35,631 nucleotides of DNA from Polyangiaceae bacterium (GTDB taxonomy: Bacteria > Myxococcota_A > Polyangia > Polyangiales > Polyangiaceae). The stretch spans positions 1 to 35,631 of the forward strand of contig JAICQQ010000072.1 of the NCBI GenBank assembly GCA_025937785.1. The letters are read 5' to 3'. Each line of letters begins with the position of its first letter. The first letter of the stretch is position 1. The notes below the pieces were generated by a model. The model saw only the letters and a list, made by a program, of their open reading frames with translations. It ran no database searches and had not been told where the DNA came from. Positions 6,907-15,058 of the stretch are shown here, in pieces. Position numbers and translations under genes: made by a program.

Positions 6907-8616
6907 ATGCAGGCGGTGCAAAGTACGACCGAGGTGATCCATGCCTTGCGCGAGCTCGCCGTTTTGCTCGAGTTTTCGCGCGCGCCGAAGTTCAAGGTGA
7001 AGGCGTATCAGCGGGCGGCCGAGGTCGTCGCCATCGTCGGCGATCTCGGGCCCTGGGTCGAACAAGGCCGCCTCGCGGATCTCGAGGGCATCGGGGCGAG
7101 TTTGTCTTCGCAAATTCAGGAGCTGTGGAACACGGGTAGCTCGCAGTACCTGGAGCGGCTGCGCAGCGAGCAGCCCCCGGGCACCAGCGAGCTCTGCCAA
7201 GTCGACGGCGTGACGCCGCTGCGCTTGCGCACGTTGATCGAAGGGCTGGGCGTGCGGTCGGTGGCGGAGCTGCGCGACGCGTGTGCTCAGGGCCGGGTGC
7301 GCGCGCTACCGCGCTTCGGAATCGCGACCGAGGCGCGGCTCCTCGAGGCGTGCGACCGCTGGCTCGGACGGGTCGAGCAAGGACCGGCCCCGACGCTGTT
7401 GTCGCGGGCGCAGGATCGCGCGGCTACGTTGCGAGCAGCCTTGCTCGAGGTCGCCGAGCGCGTCGAACTCGCGGGTGCCGCGCGGCGCGGGGAAGAAACG
7501 GTGCGCGAGCTCGAGTTCGTCGTGCTCGGTGATGGCGAAGCAGCGCTCTCGCACGTGTCACGCTTGCGACAAGTGCTGCGCGTCGATGCGAGCGCGCGGC
7601 GCGCCTATTTGAGCGAAGGGCTCCAGCTGCGCCTGCATCCAGCGACCGCTGCCGATTGGGGAACTGCGCTCGTGTTCGCGACGGGTAACGCCGCCCACGT
7701 GGCTGCCCTCGGCAGGCGCGCCGAGGCGCGCGGCTTTGCGCTGCAGGGGTCGACAGCGGCACGCGCTTTCGAAAGCGAAGCCGCTTTGTACGCCGCACTC
7801 GACTTGTGCTACGTGCCGCCCGAGCTCCGCACCGGCGCCGGCGAGCTCGATCGCGCCGAGACCGAAGACCTCGGTGACCTGGTCAGCGAAGCAGACATCA
7901 AAGGCTTGGTGCATTGTCACACCACCTATTCCGATGGGCGGAACAGCGTGCTCGAAATGGCGCAGGCCGCGCACGCGCTCGGCATGCAGTACATTACCAT
8001 CACCGATCACTCGCCGACTGCCCGCTATGCCAACGGCGTCACGCTCGACCGCCTCCAGGCGCAATGGGACGAAATTGCCGCGGCTCAAGCCGCCGTACCG
8101 ATCCGTATTCTGCGCGGCACCGAGGCCGACATCCTGGCAGACGGCTCGCTGGACTACCCAGACCGGGTCCTCGAGCAGTTCGACGTGGTCATCGCCAGCA
8201 TCCACGCCCGTCACCGCTTGGACCGAGCGGCCATGACCGAGCGCCTGGTGCGTGCGCTTTCGTTGCCCATTTTCAAGATTTGGGGCCACGCTTTGGGGCG
8301 CATCTTGAACCATCGCGAGCCCATCGACTGTGACGTTCCGGCCGTGTTGGACGCCCTCGCGGGGTCCCGCGGCGCGATCGAGCTGAACGCTGATCCGCAC
8401 CGCCTGGACCTGCCGCCGGCATGGATCCCGGCGGCGCGCGAACGCGGCATCCCGTTCGTGATCTCGGTCGACGCGCATTCCACGCGTGGATTCGACGTGC
8501 TGCGCTACGGCACCACGATGGCGCGGCGCGGCGGGCTACGGCGCAGGGAAGTGCTCAACACCGAAGACGCCGAGCGATTCCTCGCCCTGGTGCGGCCGAG
8601 CGGAGCCGTAGCATGA
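6907..8616 (+). CDS. polX: PolX-like protein with degenerate polymerase palm and intact PHP domain
   Basis: A 569-residue protein with the bacterial PolX layout: an N-terminal 8-kDa/HhH domain (residues about 5-160, with FKVKAYQRAAEVV and ADLEGIGASLSSQIQEL), fingers/palm (about 165-300) and a C-terminal PHP domain (about 325-565). In active PolX the palm reads GS..R..ET..D-x-D and later V-D-L-R. Here it reads AGAARRGEETVRELEF (E201, E203) and LQLRLH (R242), so all three metal-binding Asp residues and the Ser of the GS motif are replaced. The PHP ligands are present: HCHTTYSDG (H336, H338), TDHS, GTEADIL, SIHARH, GHALG and DAHST. This predicts loss of nucleotidyl transfer with retained metal-dependent phosphoesterase/3'-5' exonuclease activity. 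It overlaps the LigD-type gene by ATGA, indicating coupled translation. Confidence 0.85.
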   Translation: MQAVQSTTEVIHALRELAVLLEFSRAPKFKVKAYQRAAEVVAIVGDLGPWVEQGRLADLEGIGASLSSQIQELWNTGSSQYLERLRSEQPPGTSELCQVDGVTPLRLRTLIEGLGVRSVAELRDACAQGRVRALPRFGIATEARLLEACDRWLGRVEQGPAPTLLSRAQDRAATLRAALLEVAERVELAGAARRGEETVRELEFVVLGDGEAALSHVSRLRQVLRVDASARRAYLSEGLQLRLHPATAADWGTALVFATGNAAHVAALGRRAEARGFALQGSTAARAFESEAALYAALDLCYVPPELRTGAGELDRAETEDLGDLVSEADIKGLVHCHTTYSDGRNSVLEMAQAAHALGMQYITITDHSPTARYANGVTLDRLQAQWDEIAAAQAAVPIRILRGTEADILADGSLDYPDRVLEQFDVVIASIHARHRLDRAAMTERLVRALSLPIFKIWGHALGRILNHREPIDCDVPAVLDALAGSRGAIELNADPHRLDLPPAWIPAARERGIPFVISVDAHSTRGFDVLRYGTTMARRGGLRRREVLNTEDAERFLALVRPSGAVA

Positions 8617-9929
8617 CGGACGATTCTCGAAACACGACGCTCTCGATCGCAGGTCATAGCGTGACCATCACGCACCCCGACAAACCGTACTTTACCAAGC
8701 AGGTAAAGCTCAAGAAGCTCGACATCGTTCAGTACTACTTGAGCGTCGCCGAGGGGGCTTTGCTCGGCATTCGCGGTCGTCCGCTGGTGCTCAAACGCTT
8801 CGTCAACGGGGCCGAAGCGCCGCCTTTCTACCAGAAGCGCGCCCCCAGCAAGCGTCCGGAGTGGCTCACGTCGACCACGCTGTCGTTTCCATCGGGCCGC
8901 ACCGCGGAGGAGCTGATCGTGAACGATGCCGCGGCGCTGGCGTGGATCGTGAATCTGGGTTGCCTCGAGCTGCACCCGCACGCCGTGCGCGCCGCCGATC
9001 TAGAGCATCCGGACGAGCTACGCGTCGACCTCGATCCTGGGCCCGGAGTCAGCTGGACGGACGTGCGTCAGGTGGCCCTGGAGGTGCGAGCCGTGCTCGA
9101 CGAGCATGGTCTCCAAGGGTATCCCAAAACCAGCGGCTCGCGCGGCATGCACGTCAACGTGCGCATCCTGCCGCGCTGGTCGTTCACCGAGGTGCGCCGG
9201 GCGGCCTTGGCGCTGGCACGCGAAGTCGAACGCCGCGTGCCACAGCTGGCGAGCTCGAAGTGGTGGAAAGAGGAGAGGCATGGCGTGTTCCTCGACTACA
9301 ACCAGAATGCCAAGGATCGCACCACCGCCTCCGCGTATTCGGTTCGACCACTGCCCGATGCGCGCGTCTCGACGCCGCTCGAGTGGCACGAAGTCCCCGA
9401 CTGCGATCCTGCTGATTTTACGGTACTGACGCTGCCCGCCCGCTTCGCCGCGCGTGGCGACCCGCACGCGGCGATGGATGCGCACCCTGGCTCGCTCGAC
9501 AGTTTGCTCGAGCTGGCGGCGCGTGACGAAGCTGCTGGCATCGGCGATGCGCCTTGGCCTCCCCACTTCAAAAAGATGACCGGAGAAGGCCCGCGCGTCG
9601 CCCCGTCGCGCGCCAAGTCCCCGCGCGTCGCCCCGTCGCGCGCCAAGTCCCCGCGCGCCAAGTCCCCGCGCACCAAGGCGCCGTTGCTCGTGGTCGCCCA
9701 ATCGCCCGACCGCGAGGCGGCGCTCGCTGGCCTCGAACGTTGGAAGGCCGCGCATGCAGCCGCCGCTGCGCACTTGGCCGTCGACGACATCCTCACCGAT
9801 TCCATGCGCGGTCGCTCGTCGACGTGGACGCGGATCCGGGTGAACCTGCGCCACGTCCCCGAGGCGCTGCGACCCGCGCAGGGCCAGCCCGATCCCGACG
9901 ACGCTCCGACGCGCTCGCGTCCACGGTAG
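8613..9929 (+). CDS. Stand-alone LigD-type polymerase (archaeo-eukaryotic primase fold) with basic tail
   Basis: A 438-residue protein whose first ~300 residues form a LigD polymerase domain: ITHPDKPYF at the N-terminus, KRFVNG, then LRVDLDPGPGV with catalytic Asp139 and Asp141, KTSGSRGMHVNV with His180, and FLDYNQNAKDRTTASAYSVRP with Asp228. Such domains add ribo- or deoxyribonucleotides at breaks during non-homologous end joining. The ligase and phosphoesterase domains of full LigD are absent; a separate ligase lies next to it. Residues about 327-357 are a repetitive Arg/Lys/Ser/Pro segment encoded by an exact 30-bp duplication, followed by a ~75-residue C-terminal extension of unknown fold. 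ATG 8613 overlaps the polX stop (ATGA). The gene converges on the ligase with a 4-bp gap. Confidence 0.9.
   Translation: MTDDSRNTTLSIAGHSVTITHPDKPYFTKQVKLKKLDIVQYYLSVAEGALLGIRGRPLVLKRFVNGAEAPPFYQKRAPSKRPEWLTSTTLSFPSGRTAEELIVNDAAALAWIVNLGCLELHPHAVRAADLEHPDELRVDLDPGPGVSWTDVRQVALEVRAVLDEHGLQGYPKTSGSRGMHVNVRILPRWSFTEVRRAALALAREVERRVPQLASSKWWKEERHGVFLDYNQNAKDRTTASAYSVRPLPDARVSTPLEWHEVPDCDPADFTVLTLPARFAARGDPHAAMDAHPGSLDSLLELAARDEAAGIGDAPWPPHFKKMTGEGPRVAPSRAKSPRVAPSRAKSPRAKSPRTKAPLLVVAQSPDREAALAGLERWKAAHAAAAAHLAVDDILTDSMRGRSSTWTRIRVNLRHVPEALRPAQGQPDPDDAPTRSRPR
9591..9677 (+). repeat. Exact 30-bp tandem duplication inside the LigD-type polymerase gene
   Basis: Bases 9591-9620 and 9621-9650 are identical. 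A half unit at 9651-9665 and a diverged copy at 9666-9677 follow. The unit keeps frame and encodes PRVAPSRAKS repeats, giving a positively charged flexible linker. Confidence 0.9.
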
Positions 9930-9933
9930 CTAC

Positions 9934-11034
9934 CTACGATTCCGCCGGGGCGGACGTCCCGAAGATTTCTTCCAGCTCTTGCGGGGCCACGACTTCGAGC
10001 TGCGCGAACGTGCACTCTGCCGGCGATTTGTCCGAACGAAAACGGCGAAACTGCGCGGTGTGCCGGAAGCGGCCGCTCTGCAGATGGTCGTAAGCGACCT
10101 CGACCACCAGCTCGGCGCGCACGGGTTCCCACGATAGATCTTTGCCGCCACTCCAGCGGCTCTTCCCTCCGGGCATGCGCTGGCCGCCGTCCGCGTCGCC
10201 GCTGCCTTCGGCCCAACTGCGCCACGGGTGCTGGTCGAGGGCATGCTCGCGGTACGGCGCCAGAACTTGCACCAGCTCGCGGCGCTTGGCCATCGTGAAG
10301 CTGGCGCACACGCCGACGTGCTGCAGCTGGCCGGCAGAATCGTACAAGCCCAAGAGCAGCGATCCTACCACGTCGTGATCGCCGCTTTTCTTGTGCCAAC
10401 GAAAGCCGGCCACGACGCAATCGCACTCGCGATCGTGTTTCACCTTCAGCATCACGCGCTTGTTGGCCTCGTACGCGCCGCTCGGTGCTTTGGCCATCAC
10501 GCCGTCGAGCCCCGCCCCCTCGAAGCGCCCGAACCAAGCACTCGCCGTCGCGCGATCGCTGGTGCTGGGCGTCAGAAACAACGGCGGCTTGGCGCTTCGC
10601 AGCAACTCCTCCAAACGCTTTCGCCGCGCCGCGAACGGCTCCGTCCGCAGATCCCGATCGCCTTCGCACAGCAAATCGAAGAACACGACCGAAGCGGGCA
10701 TCTCGCGCGACAGCAATTGCACGCGTGATGCGGCCGGATGCACGCGCAATTGCAGCGCATCGAAATCGAGCGCCCCACCCCGGGCCACCACGATCTCACC
10801 GTCACAGACACACTGCTCCGGCAAGCTTGCCTTCAGTGGCTCGATCAGCTCCGGAAAGTAGCGATTGAGCGACTTTTGATCGCGGCTTTGCAGCAAGATC
10901 TCGTCGCCGTCGCGGAACGACAAAGTGCGAAAGCCGTCCCATTTCGGTTCGAAGATCCAATCCCCGCGCTCGGGCAACGCGCTCACTCGCTTGGCCAACA
11001 TCGGCAGCAACGGAGGGGCTACGGCGAGTCTCAT
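9934..11034 (-). CDS. ATP-dependent DNA ligase (LigC/LigD ligase-domain type)
   Basis: A 366-residue ATP-dependent DNA ligase with nucleotidyltransferase and OB domains only. Motif I is FEPKWDGFR, with Lys31 the expected AMP-accepting lysine. VCDGEIVV is motif III-like, FFDLLCEG lies mid-domain, GLDGVMAK is motif IV and VMLKVKH is motif V. The OB domain runs from about residue 225 with DCVVAGFRW, and its end carries VEVAYDHLQSGRFRH and a terminal RFRSDK (motif VI-like). It would seal nicks or end-joined breaks. ATG 11034 is preferred over a TTG two codons upstream; a TATACT-like element lies just before it, so a short leader is possible. It converges on the polymerase gene four bases away. 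No ku gene is present in the window. Confidence 0.9.
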   Translation of the reverse strand: MRLAVAPPLLPMLAKRVSALPERGDWIFEPKWDGFRTLSFRDGDEILLQSRDQKSLNRYFPELIEPLKASLPEQCVCDGEIVVARGGALDFDALQLRVHPAASRVQLLSREMPASVVFFDLLCEGDRDLRTEPFAARRKRLEELLRSAKPPLFLTPSTSDRATASAWFGRFEGAGLDGVMAKAPSGAYEANKRVMLKVKHDRECDCVVAGFRWHKKSGDHDVVGSLLLGLYDSAGQLQHVGVCASFTMAKRRELVQVLAPYREHALDQHPWRSWAEGSGDADGGQRMPGGKSRWSGGKDLSWEPVRAELVVEVAYDHLQSGRFRHTAQFRRFRSDKSPAECTFAQLEVVAPQELEEIFGTSAPAES

Positions 11035-11195
11035 CGCCAAAGTATAAGCCCGGGTCGCGCGCGCGTCGGGCCGCAGCCAAGTGGCTTTTTGCCCCGCAAC
11101 TTGGCCCGCGACCCAAAGCCTTTGCCCTGAATCGATGCCGACTCCTGCTGCTCTGTGTACGCCGACTCCGGCAGTCTATGCGTGCGACGAGCCCA

Positions 11196-13637
11196 TCAGG
11201 GAGCGGCTTTCCTCCTCGGCTCGACAGCGGCCCCGCCCTTTTTCAGCTGACGGCCGGCGGCGCGGCACTCGGCTGCCATGGCTTTGGCTCGCCGCTTGGT
11301 GGCGGCGCTGAGGTCCGTGCGCCGTCGCAGCCGCTTCAGATACCTTTCGTACTTCGGGTGAGGCTCTCGCTCGATCTGGTCGAGCGCGTAGTCCAGAAGT
11401 TCGTCATCGAGCAGCAGATTGAAGCCCTGGGCGAGGACCATGGGATCGTTGACCGCGTGGTACTTCGTGAACAACTGGCCCTGGCGAAACCAGGCTCGCG
11501 TCGTCATACGGTCCATGAGCTGCCGCACGATCTTCGGGTTCTCGTTGGCTATGTCACGCTGCTCGTTCGGATCCGATTCGTGGTCGTACAGCTCCACACG
11601 ATCGTGTTGGAAGTCCTCGATCAAACGATAGCGCCCGTCGAACAGCGACCGGCGCTGCAACTGACCGGCACCCTTGTAAGCCTCCGCGTAAGCGCCGCGA
11701 CCGGGCTCGCGCTGACCTTCGATCGCAGCGATCAGACTCTGTCCATCGTAGCGTGCGCAAGACTTCGACAGCTTCAACACCTCGCAGAAGGTGGGGACCA
11801 GATCGACCAGCTCGACGGGCGCCGTCACGACGCGAGGACGGATACCGGGAAGCTTGAGCAACAGCGGAACGTGCAAAAGCTCCCGGTACAGGTTGTAAGT
11901 GTGAAACTGTCCCCCGTGGTCGCCGAACTCCTCGCCGTGGTCTGCGGTCAGGACGACGATCGTGTCTTTCTCGAGCCCGAGCTCACGCAGCGTACCGAGC
12001 ACGACCCCGACCTGCTGATCGTCCTTGGCGATCTCCGAGTCGTAGCGATCGATGGGCCTGTCGCCGAACGGGAACTCTGGGTGCGCGTCGTAGGGCTCGT
12101 GCGGGCCGTTGTAATGCAGCCAAAGGAAGAAGGGCTTCTTCTGGCCGGCGGCCTTCTTGAGCAGCTGTTGTCCCACCTGGGTCAAGCCCTTCGTCTTGGC
12201 GACGCTGTCGAAGCCCCGCTCCAAACCGAACAGGTCGAGGGGCAGCGCGGCGGTCACGGCGTGCGTGGAGTAACCCTTCTGTTTCAAGAGGTCTGCCAAG
12301 AGCTCGACATTGTCGGCCACTCGATACCAGACCGAGCCCCCGACTTTCGGGACTCTCTTCCCCCTGGCCTGCGCCTTGTCCTTCAGGAACTCGCGCAGCG
12401 CCGGATCGGAATAGTTCCGAGAGATGTTGGAAGGGTACAAACCGCTCATCACGGATGGAAACACTTCCATCGTCTTGGGAGACGGAGAAAGCGCTTGCGC
12501 GAAACGTACCGATTGGGCAGCCAGCGCATCGATGTTCGGGGACGTCTTGCGCGCATAGCCGTAGACACCCAAATGATCGGCGCGGAGCGCGTCGATACTG
12601 ATCAGCAGCAGGTTTTTTCCCTCGAGTTTGGGCACTTGGTACTTGCCCGTGCGGTGCGGCTCGGGCCAGGTGGCGCTGGTACCGGAGCAGTCTTCGTCGA
12701 GATCGTTGCCCGGTAGGTCGAACTTGCCCGGCGTGACCCGCGCCTCGAACGGCGCGCAATCCGAGCCGCCCATCCAGCTCGACACACCGTCCTCATCGAA
12801 GTCGCTGGCGGAACGCAGCGTGTGAACCAACTTGCCAAAGACGACCGATTGCGAAGGTCCAAAAATCGCTGGCCGCGCCTGGTCCAGTGCCACTAGCGAG
12901 CACAGCGCCACGACGAATGACGCTCCCGCGGTCCAGCGCGACCCGAGCCAGGCACCGAAGCGGCCTTCCGATCCCCGCACGCTCGTTCGCAGCGACCACA
13001 AGCCCAAAAACACGGCGTTCACGTAGAGCGCGGCAAGGCCGTAATGGAAGTCGTCGTACAACCCGACATAGAGGTGCTGATCCGCCCAGTAAAACACCGC
13101 AGCGATCAACAGGGCGCCCGCGCCCACGCCCCCGAACAGCCACCTGGTCCGCCCTTCGGGCGCCCGCCGAGACAGCGAGTCGAGCGCGCGCGCGCCCAGC
13201 CAAGCCATGACGAGCGCTGCCGGGTACAAAGCAATCGCGACCGCGCGCCCCACCCCCTGGAGCTCCGCCCAGTGTTCCGCGATCCAGCTGCTCGGGATCC
13301 ACGCGAGCAACCCGGCCCAGGGTAGACACGTCAGGAACGCACGCAGCCACACTTCGAAGCGAGGGAAGCGAGCCCATCGAGCGCCCGCGCGCTTGCTGAT
13401 CCATGCGCTCGCCGCAATCCAGAGCGCCAACAGCGCCGCCACGAACGCCAACACCACCAGCTCGAGTGCCAGCAGGTAGGGAGCCAGGAGCCCGCTGTCG
13501 CCCGTATACTGGCCCGTGACGATCGCGACGTAGTCGGCGATACCCACGAGCAACGCACTCGCAAGCCCCAGCCGGGCAAAGGGCGCCGCGACGTCGTGAA
13601 TTCGCCCTAGAAAGCGGAAAATGCGCGAATTTGCCAT
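11196..13637 (-). CDS. Membrane-anchored sulfatase/alkaline-phosphatase superfamily protein with MopE-like insert
   Basis: An 813-residue protein. Residues about 15-245 hold about seven transmembrane helices. A short acidic Cys segment follows, with DFDEDGVSSW, then SDCAPFEARVTPGK and GNDLDEDCSG; this is the MopE-like putative Ca-binding motif. The sulfatase-superfamily domain then runs from about residue 335: LISIDALRADHLGVYGY (metal-binding Asp), SPSPKTMEVFPSVMSGLYP at the nucleophile position, FFLWLHYNGPHEPYD and LTADHGEEFGDHG (Asp-His metal ligands). The nucleophile region has no Cys, so formylglycine is unlikely; Thr389 or a nearby Ser would serve, as in phosphoethanolamine or glycerophosphate transferases. 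The catalytic domain should be periplasmic. A basic tail ends the protein. ATG 13637 is chosen because the membrane domain starts there. Substrate unknown. Confidence 0.85.
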   Translation of the reverse strand: MANSRIFRFLGRIHDVAAPFARLGLASALLVGIADYVAIVTGQYTGDSGLLAPYLLALELVVLAFVAALLALWIAASAWISKRAGARWARFPRFEVWLRAFLTCLPWAGLLAWIPSSWIAEHWAELQGVGRAVAIALYPAALVMAWLGARALDSLSRRAPEGRTRWLFGGVGAGALLIAAVFYWADQHLYVGLYDDFHYGLAALYVNAVFLGLWSLRTSVRGSEGRFGAWLGSRWTAGASFVVALCSLVALDQARPAIFGPSQSVVFGKLVHTLRSASDFDEDGVSSWMGGSDCAPFEARVTPGKFDLPGNDLDEDCSGTSATWPEPHRTGKYQVPKLEGKNLLLISIDALRADHLGVYGYARKTSPNIDALAAQSVRFAQALSPSPKTMEVFPSVMSGLYPSNISRNYSDPALREFLKDKAQARGKRVPKVGGSVWYRVADNVELLADLLKQKGYSTHAVTAALPLDLFGLERGFDSVAKTKGLTQVGQQLLKKAAGQKKPFFLWLHYNGPHEPYDAHPEFPFGDRPIDRYDSEIAKDDQQVGVVLGTLRELGLEKDTIVVLTADHGEEFGDHGGQFHTYNLYRELLHVPLLLKLPGIRPRVVTAPVELVDLVPTFCEVLKLSKSCARYDGQSLIAAIEGQREPGRGAYAEAYKGAGQLQRRSLFDGRYRLIEDFQHDRVELYDHESDPNEQRDIANENPKIVRQLMDRMTTRAWFRQGQLFTKYHAVNDPMVLAQGFNLLLDDELLDYALDQIEREPHPKYERYLKRLRRRTDLSAATKRRAKAMAAECRAAGRQLKKGGAAVEPRRKAAP

Positions 13638-13902
13638 GTAATTGACGGAACGCGAACGGTTCTGTGACGAACTCGTGTACACACTCCCCGGCCTCACGGC
13701 AAGTCAGGAGCGACGCCGGCCAGGAGCGCACCCTGTGCGCCGACCGCACAGGGCCTGACCGCACACCAACGGTGTCAGATCCAGCGTGCAAGCGCTACCA
13801 CGTCAGCCATTGCCAGCCCTTCTGAGAGGTGGTTCAGCGACCTCGCGCCCCCTCCACTCGACTCGCCGCCGTCTTAACTCGCTGCCTTCGAGGACGTAAC
13901 GT

Positions 13903-14487
13903 GTGCCCATGGGGAATTCGCTCGAAATTCTCGCCGCGCGCTCTGGCGCAGCCATCCTGGGGGAGCTTTCTGCTGACGTGTTCTACGCCGGGCTCGTCGG
14001 TCACGTTTGCTCAGGCCTTGGCGCGAAGTGCGCGACACGCCTCGCCACGAGGCTTGCGACGTTCGACAGCGCTCACCTCTATTGCAACCTGCTGCTATCC
14101 TCCACCTTCGACTTCTCCGCGCGGAGCAGCATCGTCCGGACCCTGATCGCACACCGGCGGCATGTGGCGTCGATGACCCTGCTCGTAGGCTCTGCCGCGG
14201 GACAGGCGACAGCGCAGGCCCTCGCGGCAACCCTGGACACCGGCGCGCGTATCGTGACGGATCCGATCGAGTTCGACACGCTGCTCGTCAAAGCCGCACC
14301 GCTGGCGCACCTCAAGCTGCGGGAAATCGAGCTGACGAGCCTCTCCGGTTCGGCAAGGTGGCGTTCATCCTTCGCTCCCAGCCAACGCCCGCAGCGCCCC
14401 GCTGAGCGGTCACGAGGTTGCTCGGTCGACACGACCACGAGTGAACGCGCAGCGCCAGGCGCGCAGCGCCCGTTCGAGCGCGGGTAG
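13903..14487 (+). CDS. Hypothetical protein, possible STAS-like alpha/beta domain
   Basis: A 194-residue soluble-looking protein. Residues about 1-140 look like an alternating alpha/beta domain: a C-terminal half with HVASMTLLVGSAAGQATAQA then GARIVTDPIEFDTLL resembles an uncharacterised STAS-like group often seen in myxobacteria, but this is recollection, not a firm assignment. The last ~45 residues are low-complexity and rich in Arg, Ser and Ala. The GTG at 13903 has GAGGA eight bases upstream; ATG 13909 is the alternative. It converges on the small gene at 14510-14857 with a 22-bp gap. No signal peptide is seen. Confidence 0.45.
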   Translation: MPMGNSLEILAARSGAAILGELSADVFYAGLVGHVCSGLGAKCATRLATRLATFDSAHLYCNLLLSSTFDFSARSSIVRTLIAHRRHVASMTLLVGSAAGQATAQALAATLDTGARIVTDPIEFDTLLVKAAPLAHLKLREIELTSLSGSARWRSSFAPSQRPQRPAERSRGCSVDTTTSERAAPGAQRPFERG

Positions 14488-14509
14488 TCGTTTGCCGACG
14501 AACGGCAGC

Positions 14510-14857
14510 TTACGCGAAGTGCTTGCGAAGCAACTGCTTCAGCGTCGGCGCCAAAGACTTGGTCAACTCGGTCTCAGGCAGGCTATCGCTCAAAACGATC
14601 AGGGTTGCGTTGTATTCGCGTGCGAGGCCCTCGATGCTGTCCGGGGCCGCAGCGGCGTGAAGTCGTTCGCTCACGAGCAGCGCAAACGGCCGCCAGTGAG
14701 CCGCCACGTCTCCGAGTTGGCCGACCTCGCAATGTTTGAAATGCACCGCAAGCTGCTCGGCTAGGCCCGTGCACGCCCCGATTTGCTTCGCATCGTCGCT
14801 CGCCAGCACGATCGAAGCGACCGTCCGATAGCGCTTGGTGGGGTCTTCGTCGAACAT
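14510..14857 (-). CDS. Hypothetical small protein, possibly receiver-like fold
   Basis: A 115-residue protein with alternating hydrophobic strands (TVASIVLAS, FALLVSERL, ATLIVLSDS) and amphipathic helices, an arrangement compatible with a degenerate response-regulator receiver or similar Rossmann-like fold. A DD pair follows the first strand (LASDDAKQ), but the conserved phosphoacceptor Asp after strand 3 is absent (LLVSER), so phosphorylation is not expected. No DNA-binding domain. The family is not recognised. The ATG at 14857 is the only reasonable start. The 200 bases upstream, to the next gene, show nothing definable. Confidence 0.4.
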   Translation of the reverse strand: MFDEDPTKRYRTVASIVLASDDAKQIGACTGLAEQLAVHFKHCEVGQLGDVAAHWRPFALLVSERLHAAAAPDSIEGLAREYNATLIVLSDSLPETELTKSLAPTLKQLLRKHFA

Positions 14858-15058
14858 GCCGCCAGCATAGGCGATTCATGTCAGCGAGAGAAGCCGCAGC
14901 TGATGCCGTGCGCCCCGATACCAGGAGCCGTCCGGACCCACGTTGGATTCCGCCAGCTTTGCTTCCTCGGTAAGCGGGCCTCGTTGGCGCAGAAGCGCGC
15001 AGCTGGTCGCACAAGCGCGGCACACTGTCGGGCGGCGGAGCGCGAAACGCCTGTGGCC

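Noticed and set aside
9296..10669. Long minus-strand frame over the LigD-type polymerase and ligase genes
   Set aside because: Overlaps two firmly recognised genes; its low-complexity product mirrors the 30-bp repeat in another frame.
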